From assembly GCA_025922795.1 (NCBI GenBank), contig JAICHC010000252.1, positions 1 to 5,322 of the forward strand: a stretch of DNA of 5,322 nt, written 5' to 3'. Within the stretch, counting starts at the first letter, position 1, and every line of letters starts with the position of its first letter. Below the pieces are notes generated by a model, which was not told where the DNA came from, made no database searches, and saw only the letters and a list, made by a program, of their open reading frames with translations. The position numbers and the translations under genes were made by a program. Below are positions 1 to 4,756 of this stretch, in pieces. The stretch is from Candidatus Binatia bacterium (GTDB lineage: Bacteria > Desulfobacterota_B > Binatia > UBA9968).

Positions 1-422
1 ACGAGATTGGCATATTGCCCGGCCCACCAGATCGCTCCATCCGGTGCCTCTACCGGATCGCGGGACCGTTGTCCGAGCGTAGGAACCATCCATTCGCGAA
101 ACGCGATCGATGCGTCACCGCGCAGCAGGGTGGGCTTCAGGCGATTCCCGGCGGGAAAATGCGTGGCCAGATATTTTGTTACCGTATCGCCGGCGGGGGT
201 GCCGGACAAATCAATCATGGTCTGGATCAACTCCCGCCATCCCTCGCGGGTGTATCCCGAGCTTCTCGTAATCTGGTTGGTCTGATGGCACGTAGCGCAA
301 CCCCCCTGGACGATCTGCTTACCATCGCCGTCGGGCAATTGAGCGGCCGGCTGGCCATGCGCCGTGAGGGGACTGACCATTAAGAAAAACACACCTGACA
401 AAGTAATAGATCGTGCCGACAT
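1..422 (-). CDS. Cytochrome c / virginiamycin B lyase-like fusion protein, N-terminal part (runs off left edge)
   Basis: The first 140 codons are present; the 3' part lies beyond base 1. The ATG at 422-420 is preceded by GAGGAG with about 8 bases spacing, which supports this start. Residues 1-23 form a signal peptide (short basic start, hydrophobic stretch, cleavage likely after AHG), so the protein is exported. A single heme c site CATCH lies at residues 42-46, followed by SSGYTREGW (54-62); Met69 is a possible distal heme ligand. Residues 110-140 contain EWMVPTLGQRSRDP and PDGAIWWAGQYANL. By family knowledge this is the linker and first strand of Vgb-like seven-bladed propellers fused behind a cytochrome domain. 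Such fusions are annotated as streptogramin lyase-like, but a cytochrome-bearing periplasmic form is more likely a redox or binding protein than a resistance enzyme (inference). The propeller itself is not seen in this window. Confidence 0.88.
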   Translation of the reverse strand, partial: MSARSITLSGVFFLMVSPLTAHGQPAAQLPDGDGKQIVQGGCATCHQTNQITRSSGYTREGWRELIQTMIDLSGTPAGDTVTKYLATHFPAGNRLKPTLLRGDASIAFREWMVPTLGQRSRDPVEAPDGAIWWAGQYANL

Positions 423-581
423 AGCTTGCTCCTCGATCAAGTGAAGGCTCCCTGCTTGACTCCGTGGATTGCCGCTGTCTTGTCGCAACCCTCACACCTT
501 CATGAGCAAAATGTCAAGTTTCTCCGAGTGCCAGGCAGTTGCTGTTAAACGTCAACCATTCGTGTCTGGACTTCAGCTCGA

Positions 582-1247
582 TTACCATCGACTCCTTATC
601 GGATAGCGCACCGGGAACTGTACGCCGAGACCGATTTCACTGGAGTGAGATTCTTGAGAGGGAACCAGCACGGCCTCTAACCGACGAAGGAAATTCTCAT
701 AGGCCGCGGTCGAAAGCGGAAAGAACACCCTCAGGCCCTCTTGGGTTAGAAGGACAGATACTCTTATGTCGCGATCGGCATAGAAATGCCCTTCGTAACG
801 AGCAAGGAGCGGCAGCCGGTAGGCATCGGCGCGCTTCTCCAGCTCGATCGAAGTTGATGGACTAATGGTCACGCCTGGTAACGGCAAAGAGACATCACCG
901 TTCACGAATTGTGCTGCGGCTAAGTAGGTGATCCTTGCATAAATTTGTTTTCCATCCCCCAGTTGAAATTCCGCCACAAGTTGCTCTTCCACTTCCGTCA
1001 GCAGAGATTTGAATTGACCCAGCAAAGGCAGGCGAAACGGTCCTGGACCGCTTAGTTCGACGTCAACAGCGGTAGCCATCGTTTCTAATGAGCGCAAGCG
1101 TTGGGTCAGCTCGTCGACCTGAGCTTTTAGCTTCTGAAGCTGCCGCTGACCGTTTGTTATATTCTTTTTACGAACATAACCAATCAGGCCAGGAAGGGTA
1201 AAAAATTTCCGCGCCCTCTGCAGAAATTCTGAGATCAAATTCACCAA
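582..1247 (-). CDS. Unrecognised 221-residue protein with N-terminal coiled coil
   Basis: I do not recognise a family. The reading frame is open for 221 codons and ends in TAA at 584-582. Residues 1-28 are amphipathic and basic (FLQRARKFFTLPGLIGYVRKK). Residues about 34-57 form a likely coiled coil (QLQKLKAQVDELTQRLRSLE). The rest alternates hydrophobic and polar residues like a beta-rich domain (KQIYARITYL, FYADRDIRVSVLL, GLRVFFPLS) and closes with an amphipathic helix near NFLRRLEAVLV. There is no signal peptide, cysteine motif or catalytic signature. The start is uncertain: TTG at 1247 and GTG at 1244 follow GCGGAG too closely, TTG at 1238 is about 9 bases from GGAG, and the first ATG is residue 57. 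An amber codon at 1280-1278 lies in frame just upstream. It may be cotranscribed with the cytochrome gene 159 bases downstream on the same strand. Confidence 0.68.
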   Translation of the reverse strand: MVNLISEFLQRARKFFTLPGLIGYVRKKNITNGQRQLQKLKAQVDELTQRLRSLETMATAVDVELSGPGPFRLPLLGQFKSLLTEVEEQLVAEFQLGDGKQIYARITYLAAAQFVNGDVSLPLPGVTISPSTSIELEKRADAYRLPLLARYEGHFYADRDIRVSVLLTQEGLRVFFPLSTAAYENFLRRLEAVLVPSQESHSSEIGLGVQFPVRYPIRSRW

Positions 1248-1277
1248 CTCCGCACCGCCGCGTTCTATGAGCAGCCG

Positions 1278-1481
1278 CTACAATTGAATCTGGAAAAAGA
1301 AAAGCAATCCGAGTGCCGCTAGTAAGTACCACGAATAAGCGGGAGTTTCAGGTGACCACGACGGATACGAACATCCAGAAATGTCAGATTTGGCAACGTT
1401 GACACAGTGGAGTGTCAAGCGACCCGTCCTGGGCGCGTCTTGGAAAGGGAGGGAACGGCGAGACGCTCTCCCGGAAAACAA
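1278..1481 (-). other. Possible remnant frame with a C-terminal membrane segment
   Basis: This frame would begin at a TTG without a ribosome binding site and ends at the amber codon 1280-1278. Its N-terminal half looks non-coding (Ser, Arg and Pro rich). Its last residues, YSWYLLAALGLLFFFQIQL, form a clear hydrophobic helix. It is in the same frame as the 221-residue gene, 11 codons upstream of that gene's TTG. It may be a lost N-terminal membrane anchor of that gene, or simply chance. Confidence that it is a real coding remnant is low. Confidence 0.15.
1399..1418. repeat. Perfect inverted repeat TTGACAC-N6-GTGTCAA
   Basis: Two perfect 7-base half-sites, TTGACAC at 1399-1405 and GTGTCAA at 1412-1418, are separated by 6 bases. 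The 20-base span and two-fold symmetry fit a dimeric repressor operator. The half-site also matches a -35 hexamer (TTGACA) on either strand, but I see no good -10 sequence at 16-18 bases on either side. There is no T-run, so it is not a terminator. Its role is unknown. Confidence 0.4.
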
Positions 1482-1861
1482 AACCCTTCAGGGAGCACGG
1501 TATGCTGATTGCTCATTCTGAGGCCACTGCCGTTCAGAGAAACATTCTTGACGGGCACGGCTTCGCACAACGGCAACGCTCTGGCATCTAAGATGCTCTG
1601 AGTCGCAACCTGGACAAACACCCGCGAGCCGTGTCCGTCGCCACCTACAATTCAGAGCGATTCTTTTTCATGTTCGATACCATTATCGCCCGTCATTGAT
1701 TTTCGATTGGCAGATCCATTCGATCCTTTAAAGCCAGTTCACGATTGCGCGAAAAATTTACAAGTCTGGTTTGCGGTCGTCTCGAGCCTTAGGTGCCGGA
1801 TTGGATTTGACCACCAGCGCGCGCGAGCCGAGCTGACAGAACAAACTCGGACGTATTCCCG

Positions 1862-1873
1862 AAAAATTTTTTT
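1862..1873. other. A5T7 tract
   Basis: Five A followed by seven T form an A/T tract likely to be bent or easily unwound, in otherwise mixed sequence. It lies 70 bases left of the DnaA-box-like cluster, so it could be part of an unwinding element if that cluster is functional. It could equally be a chance tract. Confidence 0.3.
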
Positions 1874-1942
1874 CGTCGCTCATGCTTTAAGCAGTTCGGA
1901 GAAGCACGCATAACCGCTGTCGAATCGGAAGCTTGACCGCCG

Positions 1943-1977
1943 TTATGCACAATTTGTTCACACCGGCTTGTGGATAA
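1943..1977. promoter_or_regulatory. Cluster of three DnaA-box-like 9-mers (possible origin or DnaA-regulated site)
   Basis: TTATGCACA at 1943-1951 matches the consensus TTATNCACA exactly. TTGTTCACA at 1954-1962 has one mismatch and is offset by 11 bases, about one helical turn, in the same orientation. TGTGGATAA at 1969-1977 is an exact TTATCCACA on the minus strand, sitting in a small inverted repeat (GGCTT at 1965-1969, AAGCC at 1976-1980). A5T7 and T7 tracts flank the cluster at 1862-1873 and 2008-2014. Clustered DnaA boxes beside A/T-rich DNA in a long gene-free stretch are the pattern of replication origins or DnaA-controlled promoters. No replication gene (dnaA, dnaN, gidA, parA) is in the window, so the function is inferred only. 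Confidence 0.42.
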
Positions 1978-1997
1978 GCCTGGATTCGACAGCCCTT

Positions 1998-2030
1998 GAC
2001 CCAGTGATTTTTTTCTTGCCGCTCTGGGTC
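1998..2030. repeat. Inverted repeat GACCCAG / CTGGGTC around a T7 run
   Basis: Perfect 7-base arms at 1998-2004 and 2024-2030 enclose a 19-base loop containing seven consecutive T (2008-2014). The T-run is in the loop rather than after the stem, so it does not fit an intrinsic terminator. It may be a protein-binding site upstream of the small CxxC gene, or part of the structure next to the DnaA-box-like cluster. Confidence 0.3.
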
Positions 2031-2085
2031 CTGCCATTGTAGTGTTCGTCTAACTTTTCCACGTATTCCGTGTAATTCTTATCAA

Positions 2086-2098
2086 CCGTTTTTAACGG
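2086..2098 (+). promoter_or_regulatory. Small leader hairpin before the CxxC protein gene
   Basis: CCGTT, a TTT loop and AACGG form a perfect 5-base stem ending 16 bases before the AAGGAG ribosome binding site at 2115-2120. If the transcript starts upstream, this hairpin sits in the 5' leader and could stabilise the message or affect ribosome entry. It is short, so a chance hairpin is possible. Confidence 0.25.
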
Positions 2099-2127
2099 CC
2101 TCCTGCTCAATCACAAGGAGAAAGGCC

Positions 2128-2355
2128 ATGGATTTCATTTGTCGGCGGTGCAACCACCTCACAAAAGAAAAACTTTTCCGCGTCACCACCGAAGACGCAG
2201 GCGTTGTTGTACTCAATATGCTTGTCTGCTCTTCATGCGCGCGACTGGCGACGGAGTTGGGGCTTCCCACAGTGGAAGTGGAATCGGGAAGAACCGATAA
2301 GGGGAAACGTGACTCGGTGTTGCCGGACATGCCGCAACAAAGCATACAAGTTTAA
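2128..2355 (+). CDS. Small protein with two CxxC knuckles (putative zinc ribbon)
   Basis: This 75-residue protein starts at an ATG preceded by AAGGAG at 2115-2120 with 7 bases spacing, a strong ribosome binding site that supports a real gene. CRRC at residues 5-8 and CSSC at 34-37 are spaced like the two knuckles of a zinc ribbon, binding one Zn(II) through four cysteines. Between them lies a beta-hairpin-like stretch (KLFRVTTEDAGVVVLNMLVC), and residues 38-46 (ARLATELGL) look helical. The tail from about residue 50 is polar, probably disordered and poorly conserved. There is no signal peptide or membrane segment, so it is probably cytoplasmic. Small zinc ribbons often bind nucleic acid or proteins, but no specific function can be assigned. 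It stands alone on the plus strand, convergent with the DUF2277 gene. Existence as a gene is fairly sure; zinc binding is inferred. Confidence 0.8.
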   Translation: MDFICRRCNHLTKEKLFRVTTEDAGVVVLNMLVCSSCARLATELGLPTVEVESGRTDKGKRDSVLPDMPQQSIQV

Positions 2356-2361
2356 CCTCTC

Positions 2362-2388
2362 GAGTCTCTCCACCGCCAAACGAGACTC
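2362..2388. terminator. Weak stem-loop in the convergent gap, possible bidirectional terminator
   Basis: GAGTCTC at 2362-2368 and GAGACTC at 2382-2388 form a perfect 7-base stem with a 13-base loop, 7 bases after the stop of the CxxC protein gene. An alternative pairing of CCACC (2370-2374) with GGTGG (2393-2397) excludes it. No T-run follows in either direction, so termination activity is doubtful. The position between converging genes is the main support. Confidence 0.22.
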
Positions 2389-2469
2389 CGCGGGTGGTCG
2401 CAGCTCTGTAGCCAGCGACTCCTTTCATTTAACAAACCTCTGACTCGCGCGGGCTCTTGCTTTGGCAGC

Positions 2470-2694
2470 TTATTCTGTTCGGTTCTTCGGCGCCGCATTG
2501 GTCGTAAGTGAGCTGAGAAGCTTGCTAGAGATCGCTGCAATCTCATCAATGGCAGCGAGGAATGCAACTTCGTTGGCTTTCGATGGCTTGTTAAAACCGC
2601 TGAGTTTTCTCACAAATTGTACGGAGGCCGCGCGAATCTCTGCTTCTGTCACCGGCGGTTCGAAGTTGAACAGAGACTTGATGTTTCTACACAC
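2470..2694 (-). CDS. DUF2277 family protein
   Basis: This 74-residue protein matches DUF2277 along nearly its full length. It has the family opening CRNIKSLFNFEPPVTEAEIR (residues 2-21), then AASVQFVRKLSGFNKPSKAN (22-41) and a helical C-terminal half (AFLAAIDEIAAISSKLLSSL). Members are usually about 75-95 residues, so it is complete, perhaps with a short tail. The family has no established function. The protein is predicted all-helical and cytoplasmic, without cofactor motifs other than the conserved Cys2. The start is GTG at 2694-2692, giving the conserved MCRN start; GAGG lies about 8 bases upstream. It follows the VOC gene on the same strand after 181 bases. That spacing allows readthrough from the VOC promoter but also an own promoter, of which I see no convincing example. 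Confidence 0.93.
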   Translation of the reverse strand: MCRNIKSLFNFEPPVTEAEIRAASVQFVRKLSGFNKPSKANEVAFLAAIDEIAAISSKLLSSLTTNAAPKNRTE

Positions 2695-2875
2695 AACCGT
2701 GACCTCGTTGCTCGTTTACTCTGCTGATCGTATTTTTCCGGGTGAGCTACGTGGTTCAACGGATTGCGAATGTACTGCCGAATCAAGCTGCATTTGTTAT
2801 TTCGCGGCTCACTCGCGGACCACGTTAAGATGTCCACAGAACAGAAGTTTCGGTAGCACGGCTTTGCATCACTCT

Positions 2876-3301
2876 TTATTTCATCGACACGCGGCCATCG
2901 TGTCGGATGGTCCAAAATGGATTGTGGGCGATTTCCCAGGTGTGGCCGTCGGGGTCGGAAAAATATCCAGAGTATCCGCCCCAGAAGGTTTTTTGAGGTT
3001 GCTTGACGATGGTTGCGCTATGCTCCTTGAGGCGAGCGAATATAGCGTCAACTTCCTCCTGGTTGCGGACATTGTGAGCGGGAGCATAACCTCGGTAGGC
3101 TGGCACGTTATCGGCCGTCATGCCCATGTCCTTCGCCAGCTCTGCGTGCGGCCAGAGGGCGAACACGAGGCCGTTCAAGTCGAAAAACACGACCCCTGGG
3201 GGGCCCGGTTCTGGTTTCCAGCCGACCACGTCCTGGTAGAAAGCCGCGGCCCGTTTCAGATCAGCGACACCCAATGTGATGAGACTTATTCGCTGCTCCA
3301 T
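2876..3301 (-). CDS. VOC superfamily (glyoxalase/bleomycin resistance-like) protein
   Basis: This 141-residue single-domain VOC protein contains two beta-alpha-beta-beta-beta units. The first opens with ISLITLGVADLKRAAAFY (residues 5-22) and VVFFDLNGLVFALWP (37-51). The second runs from AHNVRN (75-80) to GYSGYFSDPDGHTWEIAHNP (109-128), the typical SDPDGHxWEIAHNP ending. The length is normal for one VOC domain that works as a dimer. By eye against glyoxalase I, only His76 and Glu123 of the four metal ligands are kept; positions 7 and about 48 are Leu and Ala. Canonical glyoxalase I activity is therefore unlikely, and the substrate is unknown. The ATG is preceded by AGGAGG with 5 bases spacing, so the start is secure. 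It is transcribed divergently from the TAXI gene and heads toward the DUF2277 gene. No signal peptide, so cytoplasmic. Confidence 0.94.
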   Translation of the reverse strand: MEQRISLITLGVADLKRAAAFYQDVVGWKPEPGPPGVVFFDLNGLVFALWPHAELAKDMGMTADNVPAYRGYAPAHNVRNQEEVDAIFARLKEHSATIVKQPQKTFWGGYSGYFSDPDGHTWEIAHNPFWTIRHDGRVSMK

Positions 3302-3372
3302 AAAAACCTCCTGAACGAGTTCGGCTTAATGGGTTGCAATGCCGGTGAAGCGTGAGCGCAACCTCATGACAA

Positions 3373-3401
3373 ATTGTAGCGCGATGCGCAATTGTGATCC
3401 A
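3373..3401 (-). promoter_or_regulatory. Candidate promoter for the VOC gene
   Basis: On the minus strand, TACAAT (3378-3373) matches the sigma-70 -10 box in 5 of 6 bases. A weak -35 box TGGATC (3401-3396, 3 of 6) lies 17 bases upstream. Transcription would start near 3366 and give a leader of about 65 bases. The spacer is filled by GCGC-gat-GCGC (3379-3389), and AATTGT occurs twice with an 18-base period (3372-3377 and 3390-3395), so a regulator could bind over the promoter. Confidence 0.35.
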
Positions 3402-3462
3402 TGGTTACAACGGTGGACTGCGTTCTTCATATCACATCGTACGGAAGCTATCGTCCGGCCCT

Positions 3463-3551
3463 GGCTTGGTGACGTCGAGTTGCAATCGGCTGCGGCTTGA
3501 CTGGCGGCCCAGTCTCCGCGATGAGAATCCAATCGCAACGAGACTCCAGCC
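3463..3551. repeat. Long imperfect hairpin / inverted repeat
   Basis: The outer arms at 3474-3489 and 3529-3544 pair in 12 of 16 positions. Inside, GCGG (3492-3495) pairs with CCGC (3516-3519), and GACTGG (3499-3504) pairs with CCAGTC (3509-3514) around a 4-base CGGC loop. GGCTTGG at 3463-3469 can pair with CCAGCC at 3546-3551 with one bulge. No T-run follows. It could be a structured RNA, a decayed repeat element or a regulatory structure; I do not recognise a family. Confidence 0.33.
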
Positions 3552-3600
3552 TTGATGATTACCCTTCGAGACTGCATGCGCCACCCGGGACACAAACAAT

Positions 3601-3630
3601 TTGACTCAAAGGCCCGGGCCTGAATAGACT
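3601..3630 (+). promoter_or_regulatory. Candidate sigma-70 promoter for the TAXI gene with palindromic spacer
   Basis: TTGACT at 3601-3606 (5 of 6 to the -35 consensus) and TAGACT at 3625-3630 (4 of 6 to the -10) are 18 bases apart. Transcription would start near 3637, giving a leader of about 33 bases. A perfect 10-base palindrome, GGCCCGGGCC at 3611-3620, sits inside the spacer, and GACTCA is repeated at 3603-3608 and 3627-3632. This arrangement suggests an operator overlapping the promoter. Confidence 0.45.
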
Positions 3631-3634
3631 CATG

Positions 3635-3654
3635 CCGAATCTAACCGAATCTGA
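3635..3654 (+). repeat. Tandem decamer repeat in the TAXI leader
   Basis: CCGAATCT occurs at 3635-3642 and 3645-3652 with a 10-base period, about one helical turn. It lies between the predicted -10 box and the ribosome binding site TAAGGAGGG at 3656-3664. Same-face half-sites at the transcription start would suit a repressor or an RNA-binding regulator, but two short copies could also arise by slippage. Confidence 0.35.
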
Positions 3655-3669
3655 ATAAGGAGGGTTCAA

Positions 3670-4707
3670 ATGAAAACGAGATCGATTTTAGTTGTCGTAA
3701 TCTGTGTCACCTTTGCGCCTCTCCGGTTCAGCTCAGGATGGGCTCAGGATTTGCCGCGCTCGGTAACGCTCGGGACCAATCCTGCAGGAACGGTCTTCTA
3801 CGCACTCGGAAGCGGTCTGGCGAAGGTGGCAAGCGGAGCAACGCCTATTCAGGTCGTGGTTCAACCCTACACCGGAACCAGTACTTTTATTCCGCTGGTC
3901 AATGCCGGCGAGCTGGACTTCGGCGTGGTGAATGCCGTGGACATGGCTCTCACCTATCAAGGGCCGGCGCGCTTAAAGATCGGCGGTCGCAACCCCTTTC
4001 CGCATACCCCTGATGTCCGGCTGGTAATGCGCGGCTCCCCATTGCTGGTTGGGCTATTAGTTCGCAAGGACTCCGCTGTCAAAAACATTCATGACGTCAA
4101 GGGCAAACGGTTGACCGGGGAGTACCCGGCGCATTTGGCGGTTTGGTACAATATGTATGGCTTTCTCGCTAGCGCGGGGTTGACCTGGAACGACGTCACG
4201 GTCGTCCCTGTTCCGGCCGTCAACGACGGAGTCGATGCGCTGGTGCAGGGCCGCGCGGACGTTAGCATGCACGCGCTGAACTCGGCCAAGGTCAGAGAGG
4301 CCGACGCCGCGGTAGGAGTTCGGCACATCGGTTTGGACTGCTCAGCGGAAGGAGAAAAGCGCCTGCGCAAAGCGGTGCCCGGCTACTATCCTTACGCGAT
4401 GAAAAAAGGACAGGCGGTCGGAATCGTGGAAGATACCTGTGTGAACGCCTATGACATCTATTTTTTAACCCACAAAGCTGCGTCCAACAGGGTTGTCAGC
4501 ACGATTCTTAAAGGAATCTGGGACAACATCGAAAAACTTCCGCCGCTCCACCCGGTTTTCAAGGAGTGGACACGCGAGCGCGCCGTCGACCCTGACGTGA
4601 CTGTCCCATACCATCCAGCGGCCATCGGTTTCTACAAGGAGAACAACTTCTGGTCGGCAAAGATGGACCAAGCGCAGCGAAACCTTCTCTCTCTGAACCG
4701 GCAGTGA
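3670..4707 (+). CDS. TAXI family TRAP transporter solute-binding subunit
   Basis: This 345-residue protein is full length for the family. Residues 1-25 are a Sec signal peptide (MKTRS, hydrophobic core, cleavage likely after GWA), placing it in the periplasm. The family signature TLGTNPAGTVFYALGSGLAK is at residues 33-52, followed by QPYTGTSTFIPLVNAGELDF (65-84) and GVVNAVDM. VKGKRLTGE (about 143-151) and the VNDGVDALVQGRADVS stretch (about 184-199) mark the second lobe. TAXI proteins capture organic acids such as glutamate or 2-oxoglutarate and pass them to a fused TRAP permease; the ligand here is unknown. The ATG follows GGAGG with 6 bases spacing. No permease gene is visible, so this is an orphan receptor or its permease lies beyond the right edge. 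The MmgE/PrpD gene 175 bases downstream on the same strand suggests a carboxylic acid substrate (inference). Confidence 0.95.
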   Translation: MKTRSILVVVICVTFAPLRFSSGWAQDLPRSVTLGTNPAGTVFYALGSGLAKVASGATPIQVVVQPYTGTSTFIPLVNAGELDFGVVNAVDMALTYQGPARLKIGGRNPFPHTPDVRLVMRGSPLLVGLLVRKDSAVKNIHDVKGKRLTGEYPAHLAVWYNMYGFLASAGLTWNDVTVVPVPAVNDGVDALVQGRADVSMHALNSAKVREADAAVGVRHIGLDCSAEGEKRLRKAVPGYYPYAMKKGQAVGIVEDTCVNAYDIYFLTHKAASNRVVSTILKGIWDNIEKLPPLHPVFKEWTRERAVDPDVTVPYHPAAIGFYKENNFWSAKMDQAQRNLLSLNRQ

Positions 4708-4710
4708 CCG

Positions 4711-4729
4711 GCGGCACTCTTACGGCCGC
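4711..4729 (+). other. Short GC-rich hairpin after the TAXI stop
   Basis: GCGGC (4711-4715) and GCCGC (4725-4729) form a 5-base stem with a 9-base loop, starting 4 bases after the stop codon. No T-run follows, so it is a poor intrinsic terminator. It could instead protect the 3' end of the TAXI transcript and reduce transcription into the next gene. Confidence 0.2.
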
Positions 4730-4756
4730 GAGGATCATACTGCGTTAGGGAGATCG

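Larger units (their letters stand above)
1248..2127. other. Long intergenic region without a convincing gene
   Basis: About 880 bases lie between a minus-strand and a plus-strand gene. The open frames here (minus 1278-1481, minus 1415-1621, plus 1707-1913, minus 1789-2037) start at TTG, GTG or weakly placed codons without a ribosome binding site, overlap one another, and do not resemble families I know. What can be seen is a 7-base inverted repeat at 1399-1418, an A5T7 tract at 1862-1873, a DnaA-box-like cluster at 1943-1977, a T7 run at 2008-2014 within an inverted repeat, and a short hairpin just before the next gene. Two stretches with slight protein-like character on the minus strand are discussed under findings. 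No tRNA or known structured RNA was recognised. Confidence 0.6.
3302..3669. other. Divergent intergenic region between VOC and TAXI genes
   Basis: These 368 bases contain no convincing gene. The short frames here (plus 3366-3500, minus 3326-3595) lack ribosome binding sites and family resemblance. The region holds the two divergent ribosome binding sites, a candidate promoter for each direction, a GCGC-gat-GCGC palindrome with flanking AATTGT direct repeats, a long imperfect hairpin at 3463-3551, and tandem decamers just before the TAXI start. These are given separately. Confidence 0.6.

Noticed and set aside
15..383. 122-codon plus-strand frame
   Set aside because: It is antisense to the cytochrome gene, whose heme motif, signal peptide and linker are clear.
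490..520. TTGACA on the minus strand as -35 of the cytochrome gene promoter
   Set aside because: No acceptable -10 sequence at 16-18 bases downstream.
539..865. 108-codon plus-strand frame
   Set aside because: It is antisense to the 221-residue gene and shows no protein-like features.
1707..1913. 68-codon plus-strand frame with a TTG start
   Set aside because: No ribosome binding site and no recognisable protein pattern.
1789..2037. 82-codon minus-strand frame
   Set aside because: Basic, low-complexity composition, crosses the DnaA-box-like cluster and inverted repeats, no family resemblance.
2462..3355. 297-codon plus-strand frame
   Set aside because: It runs antisense to the DUF2277 and VOC genes, both of which match known families with proper starts; it also has no ribosome binding site.
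3393..3409. CRP-like site TGTGA...TTACA
   Set aside because: The spacing is 7 rather than 6 bases and the second half-site is imperfect.
3366..3500. 44-residue plus-strand frame starting MTNCSAMRNCDPW
   Set aside because: No ribosome binding site; its cysteine pair arises from the AATTGT direct repeat.
3326..3595. 89-codon minus-strand frame in the divergent region
   Set aside because: No ribosome binding site, Arg/Ser-rich composition, and it overlaps promoter elements and the start of the VOC gene.
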